A program made the translations under genes and the position numbers. The notes beneath the pieces are model-generated. The model saw only the letters and a list, made by a program, of their open reading frames with translations. It ran no database searches and was not told the DNA's origin. From the NCBI RefSeq assembly GCF_004766045.1, contig NZ_SPQQ01000005.1:186001-250000 (forward strand): a stretch of 64,000 nucleotides of DNA, given 5' to 3'. This DNA is from Desulfosporosinus fructosivorans (GTDB taxonomy: Bacteria > Bacillota > Desulfitobacteriia > Desulfitobacteriales > Desulfitobacteriaceae). Of this stretch, positions 45,031 through 56,293 are shown in pieces. Each line of letters begins with the position of its first letter. Within the stretch, counting starts at the first letter, position 1.

Positions 45031-45118
45031 AGCGCTTGTTCTATCTTCATTGTAGATATCTCATATGGTTAAGTAAAATACCTGTTAAGAATGCAGTGTA
45101 TTTAGACAATAAATAAAG
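45031..45118 (-). promoter_or_regulatory. LysR-type regulatory element upstream of the lyase/malic enzyme operon
   Basis: The stretch is almost the same as 47751-47837: shared blocks AGCGCTTGTT, TTCATTGTA, GTTAAGTAAAATACCT, AAGAAT, AGTGTATTT and ACAATAAATAAAG. It contains ATAC-N16-GTAT, conserved in position at both places and of LysR-site character. It begins 36 bases upstream of the lyase start. The second copy lies before the TDT transporter, beside the lysR gene. Confidence 0.7.
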
Positions 45119-45444
45119 CCATTATGAATTTGACTATTTTAAGCTGAATAATGTTTCATAATCAACCTACTCGCTTTATTCATTAGGTAAATACAATCTA
45201 TTCTGAATCGATATTTTACTATGTTATGGAAGATATTTATGATGTAGAGAGAATAACCAAGAAGATTTAATTGTAGGGTCAATTTTAGGTACAAAATTAT
45301 AAATAAAGGCGGGTGTAACGAAATCGTCAGTATGACACCTCTGTCATTAGGATGGAATGATATAAAAATAGTGGATTCTATTGTAATGGCAAACCTGAAT
45401 CCACTATTGATAAAGTATTGGAATATTTTTTGGAGGATGTTTTG

Positions 45445-46356
45445 ATGGATGAATCGATTCGAAAGTATATGAAAGTTGGCCTGGTCCATTTTATGGCATA
45501 CCCCAACACTATAAATGGGGAAGGACCGATCCTAGAGACATTAAAGAAAGTTGCCCTAGACGAATACTTTGAAGTGGTCGAAGTAACCTGGATAAAGGAC
45601 AAAGAAGTAAGAAACAAGGCCAAAAAGATTATTGAAACATCGCACATGGAACTTACCTATGCTGGTATGCCCAGACTGCTAATCACTAAGCAGAATATCA
45701 ATAGCCTCAATGAACAAGAACGCCTGCAGGCACTATCTAACCTGAAAGAAGGAATCGATGAAGCTTATGAGCTGGGAGCTTTAGATTTTGCCTTTCTGAG
45801 TGGCCAATATCTTGAAGAGCTAAAAGAAGACACTTATCAGGTGCTAGTCAAATCGACCAAGGAATTATGTGCTTATGCAAAATCAAAAGGAACAATGAAA
45901 GTGGCACTAGAGGTTTTTGACTATGATATCGACAAATGTTCGCTTATCGGGCCAGTCGAACTAGCCAAAAGATATGCTGAAGAAATCTGTCAGGAATATG
46001 ATAATTTCGGCTTAATGGTGGATTTAAGCCATCTGCCGCAGCTTCGGGAAACTGCAGAAGAATCTCTTATTCCTGTCCAGGAGTATATAATCCATGCCCA
46101 CATGGGCAATACGGTCGTCAAGGATAAGGCTTGTTCTGCCTACGGCGACACTCATCCGAGGTTTGGCTTTCCCGGCAGCGAAAATGATGTTGAACAACTT
46201 GTTGCTTATCTCAGAGTACTCTTATCGATAGGTTTTCTAAACAAAGAAAATCGTCCTATCGTCAGCCTCGAAGTCAAACCTTTCGGCGACGATGATCCTG
46301 ACTTGATCGTCGCAAATGCAAAAAGAGTATTAAACCTTGCCTGGGATAAAGTATAA
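45445..46356 (+). CDS. Xylose-isomerase-like TIM barrel protein
   Basis: A 303-residue protein; I start at 45445, behind TTTGGAGGATG. It has the sugar-phosphate isomerase/epimerase layout: KVALEVFDYDIDKCSLIG, NFGLMVDLSHLPQL, IIHAHMGNTVV, then GDTHPRFGFPGSEND and VSLEVKPFGDDD. The Glu, Asp, His and Glu side chains expected for metal binding are in place (ALEVFD, MVDLSH, AHMGN, SLEVKP). The substrate is unknown. It is divergent from the CitE-like gene and may be part of the same pathway for a hydroxy acid or sugar acid. Confidence 0.75.
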   Translation: MDESIRKYMKVGLVHFMAYPNTINGEGPILETLKKVALDEYFEVVEVTWIKDKEVRNKAKKIIETSHMELTYAGMPRLLITKQNINSLNEQERLQALSNLKEGIDEAYELGALDFAFLSGQYLEELKEDTYQVLVKSTKELCAYAKSKGTMKVALEVFDYDIDKCSLIGPVELAKRYAEEICQEYDNFGLMVDLSHLPQLRETAEESLIPVQEYIIHAHMGNTVVKDKACSAYGDTHPRFGFPGSENDVEQLVAYLRVLLSIGFLNKENRPIVSLEVKPFGDDDPDLIVANAKRVLNLAWDKV

Positions 46357-46470
46357 AACAAAGCTACTTGTCAGTCTCAGCCCACTAAGGTTGGGGTTCA
46401 ATCTAATATCAAATAATAGTATGATCCTGGAAATTTGCAAAACAAGCACTTAGTTACGTCGTTCAGATTT

Positions 46471-46519
46471 AATAGAAAAACTGCTTTAAGCCGCAAGACT
46501 TAAAAGCAGTTTTTCTATT
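46471..46519. terminator. Bidirectional terminator
   Basis: AATAGAAAAACTGCTTTAAG pairs with CTTAAAAGCAGTTTTTCTAT (19 of 20 bases), between two convergent genes (isomerase-like and TDT transporter). Confidence 0.85.
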
Positions 46520-46552
46520 AATACCTGGATTTGGCTTAAGAAGGTCTGCCTG

Positions 46553-47611
46553 TTAATATTCACCAGAGACTACCGCGTACACAGTATAGCCGAAAGTATA
46601 GAGCCAAAGAGCGGTTAACATGACCATAAGAAAAATGGTATAATTCATAATTAAAGGAGACAAGAAATTCGCAGCAATCTTTTGGCTGGCAATAGTGTAC
46701 ACATGAAGAGAAAAGATTAAAGCCCACCACCCAAGACTGAAGGAAATTCTCCTTTCCCACAATTCATGAATCAGAATAATTAGGATAACGCCCACAATCC
46801 AAAGACCAACGCCCCAAAATAGAACGGCAAGCAGATAAAAGAAATCTGTACTACTAAATAAACCCATGATCTGGGCATTTTCTGCAATATCAATCAATGT
46901 ACATATCACCAGACCTACTACACCTAACAAGATTCCGAAGAAAGAAGTCATTGAGACCGGGGATAAAGATCTTTGCGCTACCCGAATAAAAATAATTCCA
47001 ATGATGAAGTGAAAAAAAGTAATACCGATACCCAGCAAGACAAGATTAATGATTAATATTGTCAATGCCCAACTCGGGTGGAGGTTCATCGTTATTTTCA
47101 AGACAGGATTCCCAATAAGTAAGATAGTCAGATTAGTAATCGGAACCATAAACCAAGATAAATTCATAGTCTCAGGTAACGAGGATACTTTCGTGCCCAT
47201 CATTTGCAAAGTGGTATAAAACGTTAAAAAAGCAACTCCTAAAATCACGATAACCCAGATGGAAAAGGTTAATATGTAAACTACGCAAAGACTGAGATAA
47301 GAATCCCAAATAGTGTAAATATTTGTTCCTAAAATTATAGTAGCGACAGTCATAACCATAAAGAAGTTGATAGTTACCGACTGGCGCAGGTCAATTCTTA
47401 CGCACTTGTAATAGATTACCCAGCGAATCAGCCAAAGCATAAGTACTGTGAAATATAAGATATCAGCCGAGCCTGCTAAGAAGGTTCCTAAAAGATGTAC
47501 CGATATAGCGCTTGGCTGCCATTGACAAAGGATATTAACCAGACCTCCAGTCCCAATAATTACAGCAAACCAGTGAGGTACAAGATACTTAGTAAATTGT
47601 TTTTCCGGCAT
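46553..47611 (-). CDS. TDT-family C4-dicarboxylate/malate transporter
   Basis: A 352-residue membrane protein with about ten helices of the tellurite-resistance/dicarboxylate transporter (TDT, SLAC1-like) family. Its start (FTKYLVPHWFAVIIGTGGLV) and the segments INLVLLGIGITFFHFIIG and ISFSLGWWALIFSLHVYTIA are characteristic. Members carry malate and similar acids. The context with malic enzyme and a lyase supports malate or a substituted malate. It lies behind the second copy of the LysR element. Confidence 0.85.
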   Translation of the reverse strand: MPEKQFTKYLVPHWFAVIIGTGGLVNILCQWQPSAISVHLLGTFLAGSADILYFTVLMLWLIRWVIYYKCVRIDLRQSVTINFFMVMTVATIILGTNIYTIWDSYLSLCVVYILTFSIWVIVILGVAFLTFYTTLQMMGTKVSSLPETMNLSWFMVPITNLTILLIGNPVLKITMNLHPSWALTILIINLVLLGIGITFFHFIIGIIFIRVAQRSLSPVSMTSFFGILLGVVGLVICTLIDIAENAQIMGLFSSTDFFYLLAVLFWGVGLWIVGVILIILIHELWERRISFSLGWWALIFSLHVYTIASQKIAANFLSPLIMNYTIFLMVMLTALWLYTFGYTVYAVVSGEY

Positions 47612-47750
47612 CTGATTTGTCCTTTCTCAACCGTAATTAAACGTTGATATTTAAACCATCAGCATATTAATGCTAATCGCAGTAACACTTAAGAACACTT
47701 ATACTGAGGATTGGATGCCAGTAAATGAATAATAAATTATTATGAAACCA

Positions 47751-47837
47751 AGCGCTTGTTAGGTTCATTGTAAATACCTCTTGTTGTTAAGTAAAATACC
47801 TATAAAGAATATAGTGTATTTGAACAATAAATAAAGA
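47751..47837 (-). promoter_or_regulatory. LysR-type regulatory element upstream of the TDT transporter
   Basis: Second copy of the element at 45031; the same ATAC-N16-GTAT core is conserved although flanking positions differ. It lies 140 bases upstream of the transporter start and 100 bases upstream of the divergent lysR gene, where a LysR regulator normally binds. Confidence 0.72.
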
Positions 47838-47936
47838 CTCTATTGGATACCAATAGGTCTATCATCCGCCTTGAAACCAACACTTTAGAAGATGGTTTCT
47901 TATTAAATTCGCCATTGTATGAAAGGTTGCGAAAAT

Positions 47937-48836
47937 ATGGAAATTAGACATTTAGAATATTTTATGGAAGTTTCACGCTATAAAAGCTTCAGTAAAGCAG
48001 CTGAGGTCACTCATACCTCTCAGCCTTCTATTAGCAAGGCGATTAAAGATTTAGAGATAGAACTAGGAATAACTCTATTTTATCGCAGTACAAAATATGT
48101 TAAATTAACGGACGCAGGAGAGGCTATTCTTGAACAGGCACAACAAATAGTATCATCTTTTAGAAATATAAATGCTCAATTAGAAGGTCTTACTAAAATG
48201 CAAACGGGGAAAATACATATTGGATTACCTCCCATCACTGCAGTAACAACCTTCTCTCATTTGCTGGGCGCCTTTAAAAGTGAGTACCCTAAAATTCATA
48301 TCCAATTATATGAGTTTGGGCCCAAGAAGATTGAAGCATCTCTTCAAGATGGCCTACTAGATATCGGTATATTCACGCCTGAGGACAGTGATCATTTCGA
48401 ATGGATTTGGTTCGAGCAAGATCCGCTCAGTGTGATTATGCACCCGACACATCGGTTAGCTCAGTGTTGTAACGTTGATTACGAAGATTTCTATGGAGAA
48501 CAAATAATTTTATACAATAGTGATTATAAACTCCATGATATTATTATCGAAGGATGCAGACGAGCTGGGGTTAACCCGGAAATTGCTTTCGAAACTTCTC
48601 AACGCGAGTTGATGACCCAAATGGTGGCTGCCAATCTCGGTTTAGCTCTTTTACCAAGCAAGATATGTAAGGATCTTAATCCAGAAGTTATTGTTTCTCG
48701 TCCGTTCTCCGATTCGCAATTATGCTTGCAGTTGGCATTAGTATGGAAAAAAGGCCGTTACCTTCCTCACGCCGCACACGAATTATTAACTTTTTTGAAA
48801 AACTATCTTTCTGATGAAATAAGAACGCAAGCATAA
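47937..48836 (+). CDS. LysR-family transcriptional regulator
   Basis: A 299-residue LysR regulator starting at 47937 (MEIRHLEYFMEVSRYKSFSK). Helix-turn-helix: AAEVTHTSQPSISKAIKDLE. A substrate-binding domain follows (GKIHIGLPPITAVTTFS; DGLLDIGIFTPEDSDHF; QMVAANLGLALLPSKI). It is divergent from the TDT transporter gene and likely binds the two elements at 45031 and 47751, controlling uptake and breakdown of a dicarboxylate. Confidence 0.92.
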   Translation: MEIRHLEYFMEVSRYKSFSKAAEVTHTSQPSISKAIKDLEIELGITLFYRSTKYVKLTDAGEAILEQAQQIVSSFRNINAQLEGLTKMQTGKIHIGLPPITAVTTFSHLLGAFKSEYPKIHIQLYEFGPKKIEASLQDGLLDIGIFTPEDSDHFEWIWFEQDPLSVIMHPTHRLAQCCNVDYEDFYGEQIILYNSDYKLHDIIIEGCRRAGVNPEIAFETSQRELMTQMVAANLGLALLPSKICKDLNPEVIVSRPFSDSQLCLQLALVWKKGRYLPHAAHELLTFLKNYLSDEIRTQA

Positions 48837-49149
48837 AAATAAACCTAACCCACTCCATTGGAACAAATGGCAATATGGATATTATGTAGATTCAGTATAA
48901 TGTTTAGTTCTTCCCCCTCTTCCGCAGCAATTTAGCCTTTATGATGAATTCCACTGCCTCTTGTTGTTTCAGTTATTCAGTGAATTATCTCCCATTGACT
49001 AATTCTCATTAAAATTGGCTATACCTTCCCCTACCCCCAAATATCCCAACGGGCTCTCATTATATAAACAGTGTCTTCAGCGCCATATCCATACTAGTCG
49101 TTACTATCATTATCTGTGTAACTTGTTTTGAATCTTCATGATTTTTTCA
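48837..49149. other. Gene-free region with dispersed repeat remnant
   Basis: No gene. TCAGTGAATTATCTCCCATT at 48973-48992, followed by GACTAATTCTCATTAAAA, matches the extended part of the dispersed repeat at 17738-17775. Confidence 0.4.
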
Positions 49150-49198
49150 TTGTCATTCGTGTCATCATATTATATAATTTAAATTATAATAATTATAA
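49150..49198 (+). promoter_or_regulatory. katG promoter with PerR box
   Basis: TTGTCA (49150-49155) and TATAAT (49173-49178) are 17 bases apart. At 49184-49198, on the expected transcription start, lies TTATAATAATTATAA, identical at every position to the PerR consensus TTATAATNATTATAA, embedded in a longer palindrome. This is a textbook position for peroxide-dependent de-repression by PerR. No perR gene is in the window. Confidence 0.85.
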
Positions 49199-49239
49199 TT
49201 TAAAACGATTTATTAATAAAGCAAATCATTTTATTTTAA

Positions 49240-51594
<2,355 letters not shown>

Positions 51595-51673
51595 ACGACT
51601 TTGATGTCTTTTGAATGGATCTGCCAACCTGCGTTGACACTCCTCTGCAAACTATAATATTTTCAAGGATCCT

Positions 51674-51697
51674 TCCCCCGATCACCGGGGGATTTTT
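51674..51697 (+). terminator. katG terminator
   Basis: TCCCCC and GGGGGA form a GC-rich stem followed by TTTTTT about 80 bases after the katG stop. Confidence 0.85.
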
Positions 51698-51728
51698 TAT
51701 GCTCATGACTTTGAATTGATGAGCATAA

Positions 51729-51763
51729 ATTGCAGTCTGCTGTTAATTCAAACCGCTTGCCAT
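51729..51763 (+). repeat. Third copy of the ATTGCAGTCTGCTGT sequence
   Basis: ATTGCAGTCTGCTGTTAATT then AAACCGCTTGCCAT recurs from copies A (30435) and B (34870) of the long repeat, without the embedded gene. It shows that this block also spreads by itself. Confidence 0.6.
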
Positions 51764-52053
51764 GTTGTTTAATTAATGTCATAGTCAGCATTTGGAGTAA
51801 CCATGCTATGGATAATCCTGCAAATAAAAGTCAACCAAGAATTTCTGGAAATATTAATATATATTGAGTATAGCAAAGCTGACCAGATACTGAAAGTCAT
51901 CTGGTCGTTTTGAACAATGAGTCTTTAGGCTGCAACACAAACCTCTTTCACTCTAGCTTATTAGATTATTTAATGAGAGACATTTCCAGTTTATATTACT
52001 TTTTCGGGGGGAGGTTATTAATAGAAAATAAACTAAAAGGAAGTGTGCTTGCT

Positions 52054-52638
52054 TTGAATAAAATTAAGGACAGAATAACCCTCGGGATAGTCTCAGGGCT
52101 TATCGGAACAATCGTAAAAACAGCCTCAGATGAACTCTTCCTACGACAAAAAGCTTCAAAACGCTCATTTAGGGTAACCGCAGCGGGAGTGTGGGTTAAT
52201 ACAAAAAGACAAGCAAGTACACCGTATGGACAAATTTTAGGTGCAATAATGGATTTAGGTCTGGGTATGGTCGGAGCTGTCGCTCAAGTTTATATTCTTT
52301 CGAAAACTGGCAAAAACAATCTATTCGCTAAAGGTTCTCTTTTCGGAATGACATTTGGTTCTACAATCACTGCGATGCTTAGTGGTTTTGGTTCTAATAA
52401 GGTTAAACCGAAAGATGCTAAAAGTAACCTCACCTATATATTTAGCAGTGGTATTTTCGGGCTGGTAACAACTTATGCCGCAGCATTACTCGGAGATGAT
52501 TCTCTATGGGATGCACCGCCAGCAAACAACTATCTACCACCGACCAAACCAACAACTGCTGAAAAAACTAGTCAAGTCCCTATACCATCTAATGAACCAT
52601 CTAATAGCCATGAGTGGTCAATAATGCAAACTGACTAA
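52054..52638 (+). CDS. Membrane-associated protein of unknown function
   Basis: The start is uncertain; I chose the TTG at 52054, behind AAAGGAAG, which gives 194 residues beginning with NKIKDRITLGIVSGLIGTI. A longer frame reaches an ATG at 51910. Hydrophobic stretches (MDLGLGMVGAVAQVYILS, GTGSLFGMTF-like FAKGSLFGMTFGSTITAM) alternate with charged ones; the C-terminus is a Pro/Thr-rich tail (PPANNYLPPTKPTTAEKTS). Similar proteins occur in clostridia as hypotheticals. No function known. Confidence 0.55.
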   Translation: MNKIKDRITLGIVSGLIGTIVKTASDELFLRQKASKRSFRVTAAGVWVNTKRQASTPYGQILGAIMDLGLGMVGAVAQVYILSKTGKNNLFAKGSLFGMTFGSTITAMLSGFGSNKVKPKDAKSNLTYIFSSGIFGLVTTYAAALLGDDSLWDAPPANNYLPPTKPTTAEKTSQVPIPSNEPSNSHEWSIMQTD

Positions 52639-52757
52639 TTCTCCTCCTGTTCAAACTATCTTAGAGAACCTTGCTGTATCTGATTGAGAAGCCCTATCCC
52701 TTACCTATTAAAATGAAAGAATGCGAAGTACTCCAGGCCGTTTCTCCTCTATAAATA

Positions 52758-52801
52758 AGCACAAGCATCCAACCCGTTCATTCGGGTCGTTTGCTTGTGC
52801 T
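52758..52801. terminator. Terminator hairpin
   Basis: AGCACAAGCA pairs with TGCTTGTGCT, and the loop contains a second stem ACCCG/CGGGT. It ends the gene at 52054. Confidence 0.7.
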
Positions 52802-52953
52802 ATTATAGTAACAATGCGAATCTGAGGCGCTCCATATCTCATTGCGCTTCCGAACTGTCATTAACAGATTTGCGTCTGAATTGTCAATAATCTCTTAAAT
52901 TTCAAGAAGTACTCAAAACTGCACTTCTTCAGCCCGATTACTGCTCATTCTCT

Positions 52954-52987
52954 GCTCTGAAGCCACAAGATGTTGTGGTTTCAGAGC
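52954..52987. terminator. Terminator hairpin near the flavin reductase gene
   Basis: GCTCTGAAGCCACA pairs with TTGTGGTTTCAGAGC, followed by TTTATTT. It lies between convergent genes. Confidence 0.65.
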
Positions 52988-53046
52988 TTTATTTATCCTT
53001 TTGACCACTATTAGTCATCAGAACAATACACTCAGCCTGCCTTGTC

Positions 53047-53607
53047 TCATTTTTTACTATAACCTGCTAATCCTAATTTGTCTCCCATAGAACGATATTC
53101 TCCAAAAGTATATCCATAAGGTCTTATTTTATCTACGTCAGGAACCCCATTTTCTTTAAGCACTTCTTCATCATAATGAGTTGCAACAACTTCTCCAACA
53201 AATATATCGTGGCTTCCAAAATTTAAAATATCCTTTACTTTACATTCTATATTAACTAAACATTCCTTTATTAAAGGAGCTTTAACAATACTTGCGGGTA
53301 TTGGCGTTAGACCAGTTTCTTTGAATTTATCTACATTCTTTCCCGATACAATTCCGCAATAATCGGTTATCTTTGCTAAATTTTCAGAAGGTATATTTAT
53401 GACATACTCCATCGACTCTTTTAACATTGAATGAGAATATCTTGCTGGATGTACCGCAATGTATACTATAGAAGGGCTATGACTAAAGACACCAGTCCAT
53501 GCTATTGTAATAATATTGGGACTTTTATCTTCTGCTTTTACTGTTACTAGCACAGTTGGCTCTGGTAATGGTGAAACATTCATTTTGTTTATAATTTTTT
53601 TACTCAT
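53047..53607 (-). CDS. Flavin reductase-like FMN-binding protein
   Basis: The 186-residue protein has the flavin reductase fold: SPLPEPTVLVTVKAEDKSPN, ITIAWTGVFSHSPSIVYIAV, SMEYVINIPSENLAK and GSHDIFVGEVVATHYDE. It likely passes electrons through FMN. It lies 39 bases downstream of the old-yellow-enzyme gene and is co-transcribed with it, so it may supply reduced flavin to that enzyme. Confidence 0.85.
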   Translation of the reverse strand: MSKKIINKMNVSPLPEPTVLVTVKAEDKSPNIITIAWTGVFSHSPSIVYIAVHPARYSHSMLKESMEYVINIPSENLAKITDYCGIVSGKNVDKFKETGLTPIPASIVKAPLIKECLVNIECKVKDILNFGSHDIFVGEVVATHYDEEVLKENGVPDVDKIRPYGYTFGEYRSMGDKLGLAGYSKK

Positions 53608-53646
53608 ATTTATTCACTCCATTTTAAATTTATTGTAATTAAACTC

Positions 53647-54837
53647 TTAAATTTTTCCGTAATAACACTTCAATGGATTTCTTTCCACCCCAATTTGGCA
53701 ATAATTACAATTTATGCACTTTGATTGCTGCTGTTTTCCTTCCATAAACTTCTTTACAATGTTTGGTTCAGTGATAAATGGTCTTGACATTGAAACAAAA
53801 TCACTTTTTTCGTTATTAATAATCTCTTCAATATCTTCGAGCTTTCTAATACCGCCTACAACTATAACAGGTATTTTTACATTTTCTTTGATTTTCTTTG
53901 CACTATTAACATTATACAAGTATCTAGGTTCTGGGCTTGCAAAGGAATGTTTTAATACAGGTTTAACCACAGGATAAAGGATCTTGGGAATTCTTTTCAT
54001 TAAATGATTATGCTTCGCTATCATTTCAAAAGGAAAATCACCTCTTAAAGCCATAAATCCTTCTTCAGCAATGCCACAGGATACCTCAATCCCATCACAT
54101 CTTGATTTTTCAAGGTACTTGGCAATTAATACAGCTTCCTCTAGTGTTATACCGTCTTTTGATTTTTCATAACCGTTTATTTTTGCAATAATTGGATAGT
54201 AACCGACCTTCTCCCTAGCCCGTTCCATAATCTCCTTAACAATTCGGAAACGATTTTTAGTAGTTCCACCCCATTTATCCTTTCGTTTGTTCATATGAGG
54301 AGATAAAAATGATGATAACAAATACCCATGTGAAAGCTGTAACTGAACACCATCAAATCCTGCTTTTTTTGCTCTTTCTATTGCACTTACGAAATTATCG
54401 ATAATCTCATAGATTTCCGCGTCATTCAATTCATGCGGAATGTCTTCATTGTATAATTTATCTTTGATAGGAGACGGAGCAACAGTAGGCAGACCTGTTG
54501 TCTTTGAGAACGTTTGTCTACCACAATGAGTAATCTGCAAAAATATTGGAGTATTGTACTGATGAGTTCGATCTACAAGTTGCTTATAATATGGGATTTT
54601 TTCATCATTATCAATCATTAACATATTAGCTAGTGGTGATTTTCCATTTTGCATAATTGCAGCATAGCCTGTAATTATTGCTCCAACGTCCCCCTTTGCT
54701 AGCGCCTCATATTTCTTTATTAACGCTTCAGTAGGATTTCCCAAATCATCTGCCAGGGCCTCATGGGTTGCAGCGCGAATGATTTTATTTTTTAGTCTAA
54801 CTCCAGCAATTTGAACTTCTGAAAATACTTCTTTCAA
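53647..54837 (-). CDS. NADH:flavin oxidoreductase (old yellow enzyme family)
   Basis: A 396-residue protein comprising the FMN TIM barrel: LKNKIIRAATHEALADDLGN, the catalytic region ITHCGRQTFSKTTG, FDGVQLQLSHGYLLSSFLSP and KWGGTTKNRFRIVKEIMER. The C-terminus holds CINCNYCQIGVERNPLKC, part of a cysteine cluster as in family members with an Fe-S site, but the NAD-binding domain of the long forms is missing. A TetR gene is divergent. Function may be reduction of an electrophilic or xenobiotic compound. Confidence 0.85.
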   Translation of the reverse strand: MKEVFSEVQIAGVRLKNKIIRAATHEALADDLGNPTEALIKKYEALAKGDVGAIITGYAAIMQNGKSPLANMLMIDNDEKIPYYKQLVDRTHQYNTPIFLQITHCGRQTFSKTTGLPTVAPSPIKDKLYNEDIPHELNDAEIYEIIDNFVSAIERAKKAGFDGVQLQLSHGYLLSSFLSPHMNKRKDKWGGTTKNRFRIVKEIMERAREKVGYYPIIAKINGYEKSKDGITLEEAVLIAKYLEKSRCDGIEVSCGIAEEGFMALRGDFPFEMIAKHNHLMKRIPKILYPVVKPVLKHSFASPEPRYLYNVNSAKKIKENVKIPVIVVGGIRKLEDIEEIINNEKSDFVSMSRPFITEPNIVKKFMEGKQQQSKCINCNYCQIGVERNPLKCYYGKI

Positions 54838-54918
54838 CCTCGCCCCTCCTTGTTATAGCCTTACCATTCTTGACACGAATCTTTTAATAGACTACAATCT
54901 ATTCCTAGACACACGTTT

Positions 54919-54971
54919 ATTATATTGATAAGTTCTTTTTCCATCAACCATCAATGTCGAGACTAAAGTCT
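54919..54971 (-). promoter_or_regulatory. Promoter of the oxidoreductase operon and nearby palindrome
   Basis: Read leftward, TTGATG and TATAAT are separated by 17 bases (54919-54947), about 80 bases upstream of the oxidoreductase start. Just upstream of the -35, AGACTAAAGTCT (54960-54971) is an even palindrome between the divergent oxidoreductase and TetR genes, a candidate operator. Confidence 0.5.
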
Positions 54972-55020
54972 GTTATTCAACCAATCTATCAACTAGGTCT
55001 ATTATAAGAGGAGAATTAAG

Positions 55021-55569
55021 ATGAAAGATCGACGTGTAAGAAAAACAGAACAAGCTATCCAAGCCGCTTTTGCCAAATTATTATCAGAAAAAAGCATGGA
55101 GAATATCACTGTAAAAAGCTTATGTGAAACAGCCGATATTAATAAAAGCACTTTCTATTTGCATTATAAAGATATTTATGATTGTGCTGACCGCTTACGA
55201 GATACCATCGTAGATGAATTAAGTGCAGTGTTTGCACCGTATAACTTTGCTGATATAATAAATAATTTTTCGGCAATTCTGGAAAATATTATGGATATAT
55301 TTGAAAAGAATAGAGAACTTTATATGCCCTATCTTAAATCTCCAAGTCTTTCAGCCAGTTTATGCAAAATGAAACAGCTAATACTTGAGAAAGTATTAGC
55401 AAGAGTGGATGATAAAGACCGAAGTAACGGAATATCCCGATGCACTGTTTCCTTTGTTATAAGTGGCATTATAAGTGTACTTGAACAACATGAATTTGCT
55501 GAAATTAATCACCAAGCAATTTTGGCTCTGGCTGATAAAGTCCAAAATGGATTTGCCTGTCACAAATAA
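55021..55569 (+). CDS. TetR-family transcriptional regulator
   Basis: A 182-residue regulator. HTH: QAIQAAFAKLLSEKSMENIT, then VKSLCETADINKSTFYLHYK DIYDCADRL (split for length), then a helical C-terminus with YMPYLKSPSLSASL resembling the TetR_C_33 type of clostridia. AGAGGAG precedes the ATG. It is divergent from the oxidoreductase/flavin reductase operon, which it probably controls. Confidence 0.85.
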   Translation: MKDRRVRKTEQAIQAAFAKLLSEKSMENITVKSLCETADINKSTFYLHYKDIYDCADRLRDTIVDELSAVFAPYNFADIINNFSAILENIMDIFEKNRELYMPYLKSPSLSASLCKMKQLILEKVLARVDDKDRSNGISRCTVSFVISGIISVLEQHEFAEINHQAILALADKVQNGFACHK

Positions 55570-55790
55570 AAAATATGGGCAAAATGCCCCAAAACCTTTA
55601 ATACAAGTCTATTTCCTCTCTATTCTCACAATGGATGGAGTGCGCATTGTCCACTTGGGTGACCTCGGACAACTTCTGACTCCAGATCAACTTGCTGAGG
55701 TTGGACATGTTGACATCGTCTGATGCTAGTCTTGCCGCCCTGCGGATTGGGTTCTGGCTTATGATAACGTTTTTCTTGTAAAAACACATA

Positions 55791-55833
55791 AAAATAGGAC
55801 AGGCGCTCATTCTAAGCTGCCTGCCCTATTTTT
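55791..55833. terminator. Terminator-type hairpin, AGGACAGGC family (second copy)
   Basis: AAAATAGGACAGGC pairs with GCCTGCCCTATTTT; the loop GCTCATT is the same as at 41484. It lies between the TetR region and the secreted repeat protein gene. Confidence 0.65.
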
Positions 55834-55849
55834 ATCTATATTGCTTTAC

Positions 55850-56293
55850 TTATTCATGGTGACCGGACTGGCTATGGGACATATGTCCACTATTGTCATT
55901 ATTACTATGTTCTGTCACAATGTGTACAGCGGGCGTAGCTGGAATAGCTGGTGTAGCACCCATGTGTGTTTCTGAGGAATCAGTATTGGGAACAGCAGGC
56001 GTTGCTGGAACTGCTGGCGTTACACTCATATGTGTATCTGTGGCATCTGCATTGTGAACAGCTGGTGTCGCAGGAGTAGCACTCGAGTGTGTAACTGAAC
56101 CATCCGCATTGTGAACAGCAGGTGTCGCAGGAATGGCTCGAGTGGCTGGGGTTGTAACCGACTGAGCAGCATGGGTATCAGCGGGAGAGTCCGTGGAATT
56201 AGTAGTGGCAGCACTGACTATTCCGACAGTACCTACTATTAAACAAAGTGATAAGGCACTTACCTTCAATGTGTTTTTAAAGTTCTTTTCCAT
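55850..56293 (-). CDS. Secreted protein with Ala/Thr/Pro/His repeats
   Basis: A 147-residue protein with a signal peptide (TLKVSALSLCLIVGTVGIVS AATT, split) followed by four or so imperfect repeats of about 20-25 residues (TPATPAVHNADGSVTHSSA, TPATPAVHNADATDTHM, VPATPAVPNTDSSETHMGA) and a His-rich tail (NDNSGHMSHSQSGHHE). The repeats differ at DNA level, so they are old. The histidines could bind metal; function unknown. The ATG follows AAGGGAAGGATGA. Confidence 0.65.
   Translation of the reverse strand: MEKNFKNTLKVSALSLCLIVGTVGIVSAATTNSTDSPADTHAAQSVTTPATRAIPATPAVHNADGSVTHSSATPATPAVHNADATDTHMSVTPAVPATPAVPNTDSSETHMGATPAIPATPAVHIVTEHSNNDNSGHMSHSQSGHHE

Noticed and set aside
55850..56293. CRISPR-like repeats in the ATPAVHNAD region
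   Set aside because: Repeats are in frame, variable and coding; spacing does not fit repeat-spacer structure.
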